Notes: generated by a model from the letters alone, not told the origin. Counted from the stretch's first letter, positions 9,087 to 18,714 are shown. The stretch: DNA of 64,000 bases from Pelobacter seleniigenes DSM 18267 (GCF_000711225.1 NZ_JOMG01000002.1:3012293-3076292); one strand, 5' to 3'. Numbers and translations: made by a program.

Positions 9087-9263
9087 TCAGGGCCCGAAGC
9101 TTTCCTTCAGCAGTTCCGTCATGGTCCGTCCGCAGCAGGTCATATCTTTTTTCTTGGCTTCCGCCTTCGGGTATTTGGTGTTACATGCGGTACAGAGAAA
9201 CGCCGAATGTTCAGCTTCTTCTTCGATAGCCTCAGAGAATTGGTCTTTGTATTGATCTGACAT
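9087..9263 (-). CDS. Small four-cysteine zinc-ribbon-like protein (58 aa)
   Basis: The start is the ATG preceded by AAAGGAG on the minus strand, giving 58 residues that begin MSDQYKDQFSEAIEEEAEHS. Cysteines are arranged CTACN ... TCCG, a rubredoxin/zinc-ribbon-like knuckle that probably binds one metal ion. A close paralogue lies at 27646-27807 with the same layout and start context. No function is known to me. The acidic N-terminal helix plus metal knuckle suggests a small regulatory or stress protein, but this is a guess. Confidence 0.75.
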   Translation of the reverse strand: MSDQYKDQFSEAIEEEAEHSAFLCTACNTKYPKAEAKKKDMTCCGRTMTELLKESFGP

Positions 9264-9388
9264 GGCTGCTCCTTTCTGCTTGCGTTGGTTACCTTTATTT
9301 ATCAGTGTAGCAGCAGGCGGTCTTTGCACAATGAGCAGGTTGCTCCTCTCGGGGGTAGATATTTTCTACCATTTTCAGTCCGCTAAAA

Positions 9389-9416
9389 TTGTCAAACCTG
9401 GATTTGCTGATAAAAT
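9389..9416 (+). promoter_or_regulatory. Candidate sigma-70 promoter for the NarL-type regulator
   Basis: TTGTCA at 9389-9394 and TAAAAT at 9411-9416 are separated by 16 bp. They lie about 65 bp upstream of the regulator start at 9480. Confidence 0.45.
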
Positions 9417-9479
9417 TTGACCACGTTCGCCAGGCGGCAGCGCCCGCCGCAACAACGGCTCTTCCTTCCGGAGGTGCAG

Positions 9480-10145
9480 ATGAGCGCCGTCAGACTTATG
9501 ATCGTGGATCAGCAGCCTGTGGTGGAAAAGGGGCTGGAACATTTTCTGGCGGACTGCACCGATATCAGTATCTGCGCCAGGGCGGGCAGTGCGCTGGCGG
9601 GCCTGAAACTGCTGCAACAGGTGAAGGTTGATATAGTGGTCATGGATCTGGCTTTCCCGACGCTCGGCGGCACTGAAGCCATTCGCCTGCTTTTGGCGGA
9701 AATGCCGGAGCTTGCCATTGTCGTGTATACTGCCAGAGACGACGAAGCCTCTGTTTTTCATGCGCTTAAGGCCGGGGCCAGGGGTTATATCTTGAAACAG
9801 AGCCCGCTGGAGGAATTGATTGCAGGCATTCGTGAAGTTCAGCGCGGCGGTTATGCACTCAGCCCCTGCCTGAATCCGGAAATTATCAAATTTTACCTGA
9901 ACCATCGGGACGATGGTGATGACCAACTGGCTCAATACCTGGCGTTGACGGACCGCGAAAAGCAGGTATTCAGGCTGCTGGCATTGGGCAAACAGACCGA
10001 TGAGCTTGCAACGCTCCTGACCATCAGTCCGAAAACCGTGGCCAAGCATCGGGCCGCGATAAAGCATAAACTCGGGTTTAAAAACAGTGTGGAAATTCTG
10101 CACTATGCCATCAGATTGGGAATTGTCGATATCGACGAAACTTGA
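9480..10145 (+). CDS. NarL/FixJ-family response regulator
   Basis: The 221-residue protein starts at the ATG after GGAGGT. The receiver (about 1-120) has D10 and phosphoacceptor D56 in DIVVMDLAFP. The second acidic position that usually follows D10 is glutamine (VDQQP), so Mg2+ binding may be weakened. The C-terminal LuxR-type HTH is clear (LTDREKQVFRLLALG, then SPKTVAKHRAAIKHKLG). No kinase is adjacent, so it is an orphan regulator. The thioesterase gene follows 38 bp downstream and may be cotranscribed. Confidence 0.9.
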   Translation: MSAVRLMIVDQQPVVEKGLEHFLADCTDISICARAGSALAGLKLLQQVKVDIVVMDLAFPTLGGTEAIRLLLAEMPELAIVVYTARDDEASVFHALKAGARGYILKQSPLEELIAGIREVQRGGYALSPCLNPEIIKFYLNHRDDGDDQLAQYLALTDREKQVFRLLALGKQTDELATLLTISPKTVAKHRAAIKHKLGFKNSVEILHYAIRLGIVDIDET

Positions 10146-10183
10146 TTAATTCAGACCCTGCGGGTGTCAAGCGGGAGAGCTTT

Positions 10184-10669
10184 ATGCAAAACGAGCCAAT
10201 ATCCACTGCTGCGGTCAACCTGGACGGCGCTGCCGACTGGGTGGCTTTTGATGCTCCGGCGCTGGTCGGGGCATCGTTGCGTTTCGTATCTGCTGAACCA
10301 GAGGGGAACCGCTACCGGGTTCGTTACTTTAAAAATCCGGCGGGCGAACTGCGCGCCAGAGTCTGGTTCGGCCCTGAAACCGAAGGTCCGCCGGGGCATG
10401 CGCACGGTGGCGCCATGGCCGCCGTGCTTGATGAAGTCCTCGGCCTGGCGGCCTGGACCGCCGGTTATCCGGTTGTGGTCGGCAATCTCAATGTCAGCTT
10501 CCGCAACCCTTTGCCCCTGGGAGAAGTTGCGACTGTCGCCAGCCGGGTGACGACCGTTGAAGGGCGTAAAATCACCGTATTGGGGCGAATCTGCGCGGGT
10601 GAACTGGTCTTTGCCGAGGCCGAGTGCCTGTGTATTGCCATCAAGGGGAAAAATCCCCAGGGCGATTAA
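10184..10669 (+). CDS. Hotdog-fold thioesterase (PaaI/4HBT family)
   Basis: The 161-residue protein starts at an ATG after GGGAGAG; an upstream TTG overlapping the preceding gene is less likely. The hotdog signature is PPGHAHGGAMAAVLDEVLG, in which the HGG turn and the acidic residue of the central helix fit the PaaI/4HBT thioesterase family. VGNLNVSFRNPLPLGE is the usual second conserved strand. These enzymes hydrolyse acyl-CoA thioesters, often in aromatic or fatty acid metabolism. The specific substrate is unknown. Confidence 0.85.
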   Translation: MQNEPISTAAVNLDGAADWVAFDAPALVGASLRFVSAEPEGNRYRVRYFKNPAGELRARVWFGPETEGPPGHAHGGAMAAVLDEVLGLAAWTAGYPVVVGNLNVSFRNPLPLGEVATVASRVTTVEGRKITVLGRICAGELVFAEAECLCIAIKGKNPQGD

Positions 10670-10779
10670 CTCCGCCGCTGCTGTGTTTTCTGTGCAGCAA
10701 GCAATAACAGGAGGCTGGAACTGTTATCTGCAGCGGTATCCTGCTATCATCCAATCAGGTCTGGATCTTTTTGTTTACA

Positions 10780-11323
<544 letters not shown>

Positions 11324-11654
11324 CAGCCTGTTGACGTAACGTTTGTTGATCGCGGATGGGCGATCAACAGCAAGACTGATTGTCCGTTGAGTTGACCAGG
11401 TGGGGCAATTCCCACCGCGCTTGGCAAAGCCCCCGGGCGGGTTTTGCCAACACTAGTTAGTTGGCATCCGGAAACTCCGGAAGCCAACGCATAAGTTTTC
11501 AGATTGGAAACGAGAAATTTTTTGTTGTGGCAAGGACATCAAGGGGTTATGCGGAGGCGTAGTTCTTTACACCGCACAAATAAGCCCGCAGATTGACACC
11601 GCCACGGTGGAAAAGGGCCGTTTCCGGATGACAACGAGTTAGGGAGAGAGTTGC
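11324..11654. other. Hairpin-rich intergenic region
   Basis: Three stem-loops are visible. GTTGATCGC/GCGATCAAC at 11345-11368 includes the ATGGGCGATCAA block shared with the dispersed repeat. TTGGCAAAGCCC/GGGTTTTGCCAA lies at 11421-11450, and TTGGC-CCGG/CCGG-GCCAA at 11461-11487. The remainder up to the nicotinamidase start holds no open frame or clear promoter. Confidence 0.5.
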
Positions 11655-12227
11655 ATGGGAGATATCGATCAATTAACAACCGGCGACCTGCTGCTGATTG
11701 TCGATGTGCAGAAGGATTTTTGTCCGGGCGGGGCGCTGCCCATTGCCGGGGGCGATCAGGTGGTGCCGATCGTCAATGCCTGGACGGCACGGGCGCAGGC
11801 CAATGGGGTTCCTGTTTACCTGAGCCGCGACTGGCATCCGCAGTGTCATCTGAGCTATCAGGAAAATGGCGGGATGTGGCCGGTGCACTGCGTGCAGGAC
11901 AGTGCCGGCGCCGCTTTCCACCCCGACCTGCTGGTTCCTGAAGAGGCGGTCATAGTGACCAAGGGAACCCGTTTCGACCAGGATCAGAATTCGGCATTCG
12001 ATCAGACCGGCCTGGCCTTCTGGCTGCATAAGGCCGGGGTGCGGAGAATTTTTACCGCCGGCCTGGCGCAGGATGTCTGTGTCCTGGCCACAGTCATGGA
12101 TGGTGTTAAAGAAGGGTTCGAGATGGTGCTGATCGAACCGGCAACCAGAGCGGTCAGTCTGGAAAACGGTGCCCGTGCGCTGCAACAGATGCGTCAGGCC
12201 GGAGTACATATTCTCAGTGAGCACTGA
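11655..12227 (+). CDS. pncA: Nicotinamidase / pyrazinamidase
   Basis: The 190-residue isochorismatase-fold hydrolase has the complete nicotinamidase catalytic set: D17 in LLIVDVQKDFCPGGALP, K103 in VTKGTRFDQDQNSAF and nucleophile C142 in AGLAQDVCV. The metal site DWHPQCHLS holds D59, H61 and H65. It deamidates nicotinamide to nicotinate for NAD salvage. Length is close to the usual 190-215 residues. The rubrerythrin-like gene starts 36 bp downstream and is probably cotranscribed. Confidence 0.92.
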   Translation: MGDIDQLTTGDLLLIVDVQKDFCPGGALPIAGGDQVVPIVNAWTARAQANGVPVYLSRDWHPQCHLSYQENGGMWPVHCVQDSAGAAFHPDLLVPEEAVIVTKGTRFDQDQNSAFDQTGLAFWLHKAGVRRIFTAGLAQDVCVLATVMDGVKEGFEMVLIEPATRAVSLENGARALQQMRQAGVHILSEH

Positions 12228-12263
12228 TTCTGAACTGATTCGGGATCAGCCAAAGGAGGATTT

Positions 12264-12779
12264 ATGAAAATTTTGGATTTCGCAATGCAGATGGAAGAGG
12301 ACGGCAAGAGCTATTATCAGCAGTTGGCCAATCAGGCCAAACACCCCGGCCTGAAAAACATATTTCAGCGCCTGGTCCTGGACGAACAGAAGCACTACGA
12401 AATTTTTCAGCGTTGGAAGTTGACCGGGAAAGCCCCGCACATGACGGATACGACCATCATCGCCGATGTCAAAAATGTCTTTGAGCAGCTGCCGCAGACG
12501 GCCGCCACCCTGGAGGTGCAGCAGGGGGACCTGGATGCTTACCAGCATGCCATGAAGATCGAAGCGGACAGTTTTCGACTGTACGAGGAATGCGCAGAGA
12601 AAGAGGCGGACGAAGGAACCAAAGCGCTGTTGCTAAGAATTGCGGCCGAAGAGCACAAACATTTTAACGTCATGGAAAACATCTATCATTTCATCAATGC
12701 GCCCAACCAATACCTGGCCTGGGGTGAGTTCAGCAATCTCGACGAGTTTCGCCAGTTTGGTCGGGATGTCGATATTTGA
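12264..12779 (+). CDS. Ferritin-like / rubrerythrin-type diiron protein
   Basis: The 171-residue protein starts after AAAGGAGG. It is a four-helix ferritin-like domain with two ExxH-type pairs: EEDGKSYY and DEQKHYEIF in the first half, EADSFRLYEE and EEHKHFNVM in the second. It lacks the C-terminal rubredoxin domain of classical rubrerythrin, so it is of the erythrin/ferritin-like type. These proteins handle peroxide or iron in anaerobes. It follows the nicotinamidase gene in a likely operon and ends at a strong terminator. Confidence 0.85.
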   Translation: MKILDFAMQMEEDGKSYYQQLANQAKHPGLKNIFQRLVLDEQKHYEIFQRWKLTGKAPHMTDTTIIADVKNVFEQLPQTAATLEVQQGDLDAYQHAMKIEADSFRLYEECAEKEADEGTKALLLRIAAEEHKHFNVMENIYHFINAPNQYLAWGEFSNLDEFRQFGRDVDI

Positions 12780-12823
12780 GAAAGAGGCGGTCGGTACGTT
12801 GACTTGCTGATCAGTTCTGCACC

Positions 12824-12859
12824 AAACAGCCCGGCTCAAATCCATGAGCCGGGCTGTTT
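12824..12859. terminator. Bidirectional hairpin terminator between convergent genes
   Basis: AAACAGCCCGGCTCA and TGAGCCGGGCTGTTT form a perfect 15-bp stem around a 6-nt loop, with A and T runs at the ends. It lies between the rubrerythrin-like gene and the dehydrogenase gene, whose 3' ends face each other. Confidence 0.8.
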
Positions 12860-12877
12860 GGCGGTGGCAAGCCCGAA

Positions 12878-14344
12878 TCAGGAGTTGACTTCGCCAATGC
12901 ACATATATTTGATGGCCAGATAGTCTTCAAGGCCGTATTTACTTCCCTCCCGGCCGAATCCGGATTCCTTGACCCCGCCGAAGGGGGCGACGGTTGTGGA
13001 AATCAAACCGGTATTGACTCCGACAATGCCGTATTCGAGAGCTTCGCCAACTCGCCAGGAGCGGGCCAGGTCGCGGGTATAGAAGTAAGAGGCCAGGCCG
13101 AATTCCGTAGCGTTGGCGAGCCGGATCGCTTCTTCCTCGGTTTTAAATTTGAACAGCGGCGCGACCGGTCCGAAGGTCTCTTCGCCAGCAATGAGCATGT
13201 CCGGGTTGGCATCGGTCAACACCGTCGGCTCAAAGAATTGTCCGCCCAGGGCATGGCGCTTGCCGCCGGTGAGCAGGTGGGCCCCTTTCTTGACCGCGTC
13301 GGCGATATGCTGCTCGACGGTTTCAACCGCATGCATATCGATCAGCGGCCCCAGTTCGCTCCCGTCCTCAAAACCGTTGCCGACTTTCATCTTCAGGACC
13401 GCAGTGACCAGTTTGTCGGCAAAAGCCTGGTAGACGCCTTCCTGAACCAGAAAGCGATTGGTGCAGACGCAGGTCTGGCCGTTGTTGCGGTATTTGGATG
13501 CGATGGCCCCGGCCACGGCGGCATCCAGGTCGGCATCGTCAAAGACGATGAACGGGGCATTGCCGCCCAGTTCCATGGAGACCTTTTTGACCGTTCCGGC
13601 GCATGCGGCAATCAGTTGTTTGCCGACTTCGGTCGAACCCGTGAAGGTCAGTTTGCGTACCAGCGGATTGGCGGTCAGTTCACCGCCGATGGCTGCCGAG
13701 GAGCCGGTGACGACGCTGAAAACCCCGGCCGGAATGCCGGCGCGCCGGGCCAGTTCGGCCAGGGCCAGGGCCGAATAAGGGGTGGCGCTGGCCGGTTTGA
13801 CCACCATGGTGCAACCGACGGCCAGGGCCGGCGCTGCTTTGCGGGTGATCATCGCAGCCGGGAAGTTCCAGGGCGTAATGGCTGCACAGACGCCGATCGG
13901 CTCTTTGAGGACCATGATTCTTTTGTCAGCCTGATGGGGCGGGATGATATCGCCATAGACCCGCTTGCCCTCCTCGGCAAACCATTCGATGAAGGACGCG
14001 GCATAAGCGATCTCCCCACTGGCTTCGGCAACCGGTTTGCCCTGTTCTGCGGTCATGATTTTAGCCAGGTCCTGTTGATTTTCCAGCAGCAGTTCAAACC
14101 AGCGGCGCAGTTTTCCGCAGCGTTCCTGTGCGGTCAATGCCCGCCAGTCCGGCAGGGCTCGGGCCGCCGCTGCTATCGCCCGCTGGGTCTCCGCAGCGCC
14201 CAGTTTGGGAACGGTTCCCAGCTGTTCTCCGCTGGCCGGATCGGTCACGGTCAGGGTCGCTCCGCTGTCCGCGTCAATCCATTGCCCGTCGACAAAACAT
14301 TGCTTTTTCCAAAGGGTTGGATCTGTTAATCGGTTATCTAACAT
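12878..14344 (-). CDS. gabD: NAD(P)-dependent succinate-semialdehyde dehydrogenase
   Basis: The 488-residue aldehyde dehydrogenase has the typical GabD length and motifs: PWNFPAAMITRKAAPALAVG at the cofactor site, FTGSTEVGKQL, general base E258 in VSMELGGNAPF, and nucleophile C292 in NNGQTCVCTNR. The second cysteine two positions later is common in GabD-type enzymes. It oxidises succinate semialdehyde to succinate in the 4-aminobutyrate pathway. No GABA transaminase is in the window. A closely related semialdehyde substrate such as glutarate semialdehyde cannot be excluded. Confidence 0.88.
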   Translation of the reverse strand: MLDNRLTDPTLWKKQCFVDGQWIDADSGATLTVTDPASGEQLGTVPKLGAAETQRAIAAAARALPDWRALTAQERCGKLRRWFELLLENQQDLAKIMTAEQGKPVAEASGEIAYAASFIEWFAEEGKRVYGDIIPPHQADKRIMVLKEPIGVCAAITPWNFPAAMITRKAAPALAVGCTMVVKPASATPYSALALAELARRAGIPAGVFSVVTGSSAAIGGELTANPLVRKLTFTGSTEVGKQLIAACAGTVKKVSMELGGNAPFIVFDDADLDAAVAGAIASKYRNNGQTCVCTNRFLVQEGVYQAFADKLVTAVLKMKVGNGFEDGSELGPLIDMHAVETVEQHIADAVKKGAHLLTGGKRHALGGQFFEPTVLTDANPDMLIAGEETFGPVAPLFKFKTEEEAIRLANATEFGLASYFYTRDLARSWRVGEALEYGIVGVNTGLISTTVAPFGGVKESGFGREGSKYGLEDYLAIKYMCIGEVNS

Positions 14345-14425
14345 CAGTTCATCTCCCGGTTAAGAATTCAGGCTGGTTATCGGTAACGCTCTGCTGCTTG
14401 CCAGAGCGGCGTTGCTGCACGTCGC

Positions 14426-14806
14426 TCAGGATTCCGGCCAGCCCTGGTAGTTGACCATCAGTTCGGCAAGAATTTCCGCCTGCTCATGATCAAGATTATA
14501 GGTCAGACCGCATACGGATTTTTGGCAATCGATCTTTCTGGCCAGGTCTTCTCCCCAGTCCGGGTTATAAAAGCTGACCATGGCACTGATAAACTGTTCC
14601 TCCCCGCCGCTCATAGAGACAATCTCTTTCTCGATCCGGGTCCTTACCGGCCGCAAGTCATCTTTGTGCTGAGCCGTCGCCGGTGTTTTGGGGCCGAACA
14701 GATGCCTGCCGAGAAGATCGACGCCACGTTTCCAGGCAGCAAAGAAGCGCTTCTCCTTTTCTTCGGTTTGAATCAGCACGTTCAGGATATTGTCTTTTCC
14801 GACCAT
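14426..14806 (-). CDS. Uncharacterised 126-aa protein
   Basis: The frame starts with an ATG after GAGGAAC and encodes a soluble, helical, charged protein with no signal peptide or membrane segment. Two cysteines occur in DCQKSVCGLTY, and the C-terminal half (NLDHEQAEILAELMVNYQ) looks helical. I do not recognise a family. It lies 25 bp downstream of the SpoIIAA-like gene on the same strand and could form a two-gene unit with it. Confidence 0.6.
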   Translation of the reverse strand: MVGKDNILNVLIQTEEKEKRFFAAWKRGVDLLGRHLFGPKTPATAQHKDDLRPVRTRIEKEIVSMSGGEEQFISAMVSFYNPDWGEDLARKIDCQKSVCGLTYNLDHEQAEILAELMVNYQGWPES

Positions 14807-14831
14807 GTTCCTCGCAACGGAAACCCTGCAA

Positions 14832-15188
14832 TTATTCGGTGAGCCAGGCCCAGGCCTGTTCCACCCGGCCTTCCGGGAAACAGCGGCAGCTGGTCAAGCT
14901 CAGCCCGGCAAAAATCCGTACGCTCCATTGTTCTACGCGACTCCCACCGACCAGAGCCAGGCGGTGAATGTCATTGAGGTGTTTGACGTCAAATTTGAGG
15001 TCCTCCCACAGACTGCCCAGGTCCGCGTAAGGAAAAGCCTGCAGGTCGATCAATATGCTGATTTTCCCTGCTTCGGAGATCGTTCCTTCGAGCTCATCGG
15101 CAATCTGTTCGGCTTCGGTCCGGGTCAAGGGGGTGGTAATACGATACGCGACGGCGCCCGGGGCGCCTTTGTTCAAGCGTTCATACAC
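14832..15188 (-). CDS. SpoIIAA-like (STAS/SEC14-like) protein
   Basis: I choose the GTG at 15188, preceded on the minus strand by GGAGG with 8-nt spacing; the 118-residue product then fits the usual size of this family. Starts further upstream would add an arginine/glutamine-rich, low-complexity extension with no homology I recognise. The body VYERLNKGAPGAVAYRI, LTRTEAEQIADELEG and ISILIDLQAFPYADLGSLWE matches SpoIIAA-like/DUF3478 proteins. Their role is uncertain; the fold is shared with lipid-binding SEC14 and STAS domains. The sequence at 15189-15570 shows no other convincing gene. Confidence 0.7.
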   Translation of the reverse strand: MYERLNKGAPGAVAYRITTPLTRTEAEQIADELEGTISEAGKISILIDLQAFPYADLGSLWEDLKFDVKHLNDIHRLALVGGSRVEQWSVRIFAGLSLTSCRCFPEGRVEQAWAWLTE

Positions 15189-15570
15189 GGGTTTGTCCTC
15201 CGGTGTCTTTTCGTCCGGTTGTTGCGCGCCTGACTGCGGACCGCCCCGTCTATTAGCGGCTTTACCCAGCTCGGTCGGGGACTGTTTGGGGCACAGGCAG
15301 CAGCTTTGCAGCGCGACGTGCTGGAGCCGATCAGCTGGGCACCGATTTTTTAATTCTATCATCTCTGGCTCGGATAGCAGCCGTGGAGCTGATCTTTTCC
15401 CGCCGGCGAAGGCTGTGCGGAGGGGGGCAAACGCCACCGGAAGGTTTTCAGGCTCCTTTCATGGTAAAATGAAAAGCACATTCAGCCACCGCATGTCCGC
15501 TCAAGACCTGATCCCGGGCCGCGGACCACCGCGGGTATGAATCGACAACGCAGTACTGCAGGACATCAGC

Positions 15571-16806
15571 ATGAATTTTTTTCAGATTTCAGCCGTTCTG
15601 ATCGTGATGACAGCCTTGTTCAGTTATTTGAATTATCGCCGTCTGCACCTGCCGACAACCATCGGCGTCATGTTGATCTCCCTGCTCATGTCGCTGGGTC
15701 TTATCTTGCTCTCCTCCTTCGGGTTGAATCTGGACAATCAGGCCGCGCAGATGTTGCAGCGGATCGATTTCGATGAAACATTGCTGCACGGCATGCTGGC
15801 CTTTTTATTGTTTGCCGGGGCATTGCCCCTTGATTTGGGGGACCTGACCAAGCAACGATGGATTATTGCCGCGCTGGCCACCGCCGGTGTGCTGACCTCC
15901 ACCTTTATCGTTGGCGGGCTGTCCTGGCTGGTGTTGACCGGGCTGGGCGTGGCCATGCCGTTTTTGTCCTGTCTGTTATTCGGGGCTCTGATTTCCCCGA
16001 CTGACCCGGTTGCGGTCCTGGGTCTGATCCGGCGGCTCGGTCTGCCGCATGATCTGGAATCCAAAATTGTCGGCGAATCGCTGTTCAATGACGGTTTCGG
16101 GGTGGTGGTGTTCACGGTTCTGCTGGCTTTGAGCAAGGGAGAACAGCCGCTGTCAGTCCCTGATGTTGGCATCTTGTTTGTGCAGGAGACCGCGGGCGGC
16201 CTCCTGTTCGGCCTGGCGGTGGGCCTGTTGACCTATGCCATGCTGAAAAAGGTGGATAATTATCAGGTTGAAATTCTCCTGACCTTGGCCATGGTCATGG
16301 GCGGCTATTCTTTGGCTGATACCCTCCATATTTCTGGCCCTCTCGCGGTCGTCATCGCCGGATTGTTGATCGGCAGTCACGGCCGCTCTTTCGCCATGTC
16401 GGAGACGACCAGGAAAAACCTCGATACGTTCTGGGAACTGGTCGATGAAATTCTCAACGGGGTGCTGTTTGTCCTGATTGGTCTTGAGATCCTGGTCATC
16501 CCGGTCAGCGTGATCCATCTGCTGGCCGGACTGGCAGTTATTCCGGTGGCGTTTCTGGCCCGCTGGATCAGTGCCGGTGGCGTGCTCCATTTGTTGCGCT
16601 GGAAATACCCGGTTCCTGCCGGCACCGTGACCCTGATCACCTGGGGTGGACTGCGGGGAGGGATTTCAGTGGCTATGGCTCTCTCGCTCCCTCATGGACC
16701 GGCCCGACAGATTATTATCGTGATGACCTATGTGATTGTGGTCTTCTCCATTCTGGTGCAGGGGTTGACGCTGGAAAGAGTGGCGCGCAGAGTTATTCGT
16801 TCATAA
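15571..16806 (+). CDS. Na+/H+ antiporter, CPA1 family
   Basis: The 411-residue protein has about 12 hydrophobic segments and CPA1 hallmarks: LLFAGALPLDLGDL in helix 3, the discontinuous SPTDPVAVLGLIRRLGLP segment, and the ion-binding GESLFNDGFGVVVFTV with the paired N-D. WGGLRGGISVAMALSLP near the C-terminus is another CPA1 signature. It exchanges cytoplasmic Na+ (or K+) for external protons in pH and salt homeostasis. It lacks a long cytoplasmic tail. RpiB follows 31 bp later in the same direction. Confidence 0.9.
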   Translation: MNFFQISAVLIVMTALFSYLNYRRLHLPTTIGVMLISLLMSLGLILLSSFGLNLDNQAAQMLQRIDFDETLLHGMLAFLLFAGALPLDLGDLTKQRWIIAALATAGVLTSTFIVGGLSWLVLTGLGVAMPFLSCLLFGALISPTDPVAVLGLIRRLGLPHDLESKIVGESLFNDGFGVVVFTVLLALSKGEQPLSVPDVGILFVQETAGGLLFGLAVGLLTYAMLKKVDNYQVEILLTLAMVMGGYSLADTLHISGPLAVVIAGLLIGSHGRSFAMSETTRKNLDTFWELVDEILNGVLFVLIGLEILVIPVSVIHLLAGLAVIPVAFLARWISAGGVLHLLRWKYPVPAGTVTLITWGGLRGGISVAMALSLPHGPARQIIIVMTYVIVVFSILVQGLTLERVARRVIRS

Positions 16807-16837
16807 ACCGAACATCAATTTTAGTAAAGGGGCTCTT

Positions 16838-17275
16838 GTGAAGATGAAAAAGATTGCCGTTGCTGCCGATCATGCCGGATTTCACTTGAAGACCGCAGTG
16901 CTGCTCCACCTGCAAAATTTGGGCTATGGCGTGGAGGATTTCGGGACTGACAGCGAGGTGCCGGTGGATTACCCGGATTTCATGCGCCCGGCGGCGCAGA
17001 GTGTAGCAACGGGGCAAAATGACCTGGGCATTGTTATCGGCGGGAGCGGCAACGGCGAGGCCATGGTGGCCAATAAGGTTCCCGGGGTGCGCTGTGCGCT
17101 ATGCTGGAATGAGAAAAGCGCCCGCCTTGCCAAAGAACATAACAATGCCAATATGATCGCTATCGGCGCCCGCATGGTCAGCGTGCAGGAGGGGTTGTGG
17201 ATCGTTGATACCTGGCTGCAGGCGCAATTTCAGGGAGAGCGTCATCAGCGCAGGATCGAAAAGATCGAGGGCTGA
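16838..17275 (+). CDS. rpiB: Ribose-5-phosphate isomerase B / LacAB family
   Basis: The start is GTG at 16838 after AAAGGGG; an ATG two codons later is an alternative. The 145-residue protein has IAVAADHAGFHLK at the N-terminus and VDYPDFMRP, then IVIGGSGNGEAMVANKVPGVR and NNANMIAIGARMV, all typical of RpiB. The phosphate-loop variant GSGNGE resembles one branch of the family rather than the GTGIGM of E. coli RpiB. It interconverts ribose 5-phosphate and ribulose 5-phosphate. Related allose- or galactose-phosphate isomerase activities are possible. Confidence 0.88.
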   Translation: MKMKKIAVAADHAGFHLKTAVLLHLQNLGYGVEDFGTDSEVPVDYPDFMRPAAQSVATGQNDLGIVIGGSGNGEAMVANKVPGVRCALCWNEKSARLAKEHNNANMIAIGARMVSVQEGLWIVDTWLQAQFQGERHQRRIEKIEG

Positions 17276-17295
17276 ATTTGCCGGAGCCCGGGCGT

Positions 17296-18714
17296 TCAGC
17301 CGTTTTTCCGCTTTAATCTTTGCCCCAGAGCCTGTCTGGTGATACCGAGTCGGTGTGCAGCCATGGTCAGATTCCCCCGGCTGCGTTTCAAGGCTTCTGC
17401 GATCAGTTGTTCCGTACCTTCTTTTAAGGTCGGCAGCTCGTCCGGGAAATGGATGCGGGTTTCGTCGTCCGGTGCCGACTGAACTTCCGTCTTTTGCTGC
17501 TGCAGGTTCGTTTCTTCGGAGATTGCCCCCTGTATTGGGTGCAGAGTTAGAGGGCCGAATTGATGGCGGCTGACCGCGTCATAAACCATGCCCCGTAATT
17601 CCCGGATATTCCCCGGAAAAGAATATCCTGCGCAGGCCGCGGCAAGAGTTTCCGGCAATGGTGGTATTTTTTTGCCGAGTTTGTCCGCGGCTTCATGGGC
17701 GAAATGAGCAATCAGCAGCGGCAGGTCGTCGATTCTGTCCCGTAATGGCGGAATGATGATCTGATGAGTCTGCAGGCGATAATAAAGATCTTTGCGAAAT
17801 CCTTTCGCAGCTATTTTTTGGTTCAAATCGGTGTTGGTCGAAAAAACGAACCGGGCCTGGCAGTATTTGGGTCTGTCACTCCCCAGGGGAAAATACTCAC
17901 CTTCCTGGATCAGCCGCAGCAATTTGATCTGTGACGGCAGGCTCAAGTCGCCGATCTCATCAAAAAACAGGGTTCCTCTGCCCGCTTTTTCTATCACTCC
18001 GGCCCGTTCTGCTTCTGCGCCGGTAAAGCTGCCCCGGACATGACCGAAGAGGGTGTCGGAAAAAACCGCATCATCCAGTCCGGCAACATTAATGGCAACC
18101 CAGGGTTGCTCAGGGCGACTGACGGCATGCACCGCGCGGGCGGCCAGCTCTTTGCCGACTCCGCTTTCGCCGCTGATAAGGACCGGTTCCGAACTGCTGC
18201 CGGTCGCTTCTATATAGCTGAAAATATTTTGCATTCTCTGGTTGCGGGTGATGATCTGACGAAAAGCCTGCGGCGAGTGGAGCGCCGGCTCCAGCAGGTT
18301 CGATTTCAGGTTATCAAGCTCATGTCTGAGTTCGCTGGCGGCTAATGCCTGTTTAATTCGTGAAATGAGCCGTTCCGGGTCGTCAGTCTTGACAAAATAA
18401 TCAAGGGCGCCGGCTTTGATGCAGCTGACCGCTGCTTCCACCTGGTCCAGGCCGGTGACAATAATGACCGGTATCTCCGGGTGGTTTTCAACCAGATGGG
18501 AAAGTAAGGCATATCCCGAAATGTGGGGCATGATCAAGTCCAGGACGACCAGGCTGAAGGTCTTTTTTCCGATCAGCTCAAGGACTTGGCGGCTGTCGGT
18601 GCAGCAGACCGTATGGTCTATCTTGCCATCCTGCAGCAAAGCCTGCAGGACCCGAAGATAGCCCGGTTCGTCATCAACCAGTAAGACCGGGTTGGCTGGA
18701 TAATTCCCGTTCAT
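17296..18714 (-). CDS. NtrC-family sigma-54-dependent response regulator
   Basis: The start is ATG at 18714 with GAGGAG five bases upstream; 472 residues. The receiver has D14/D15, phosphoacceptor D59 (LVVLDLIMP) and K109. The AAA+ domain has Walker A GESGVGKE (182-189), the sigma-54 contact loop as GSFTGA (228-233, a variant of GAFTGA) and Walker B DEIGDL (252-257). A Fis-type HTH ends the protein (GNLTMAAHRLGITRQALGQRL). It activates RNA polymerase carrying sigma-54. A clear -24/-12 promoter lies 430 bp away in the divergent direction, so the EAL-REC gene is the obvious target. Its usual kinase partner is missing nearby. Confidence 0.92.
   Translation of the reverse strand: MNGNYPANPVLLVDDEPGYLRVLQALLQDGKIDHTVCCTDSRQVLELIGKKTFSLVVLDLIMPHISGYALLSHLVENHPEIPVIIVTGLDQVEAAVSCIKAGALDYFVKTDDPERLISRIKQALAASELRHELDNLKSNLLEPALHSPQAFRQIITRNQRMQNIFSYIEATGSSSEPVLISGESGVGKELAARAVHAVSRPEQPWVAINVAGLDDAVFSDTLFGHVRGSFTGAEAERAGVIEKAGRGTLFFDEIGDLSLPSQIKLLRLIQEGEYFPLGSDRPKYCQARFVFSTNTDLNQKIAAKGFRKDLYYRLQTHQIIIPPLRDRIDDLPLLIAHFAHEAADKLGKKIPPLPETLAAACAGYSFPGNIRELRGMVYDAVSRHQFGPLTLHPIQGAISEETNLQQQKTEVQSAPDDETRIHFPDELPTLKEGTEQLIAEALKRSRGNLTMAAHRLGITRQALGQRLKRKNG

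Noticed and set aside
15189..15437. N-terminal extension of the SpoIIAA-like gene
   Set aside because: The GTG at 15188 has an excellent ribosome site and gives the normal family length; the extension is low-complexity with no recognisable domain.
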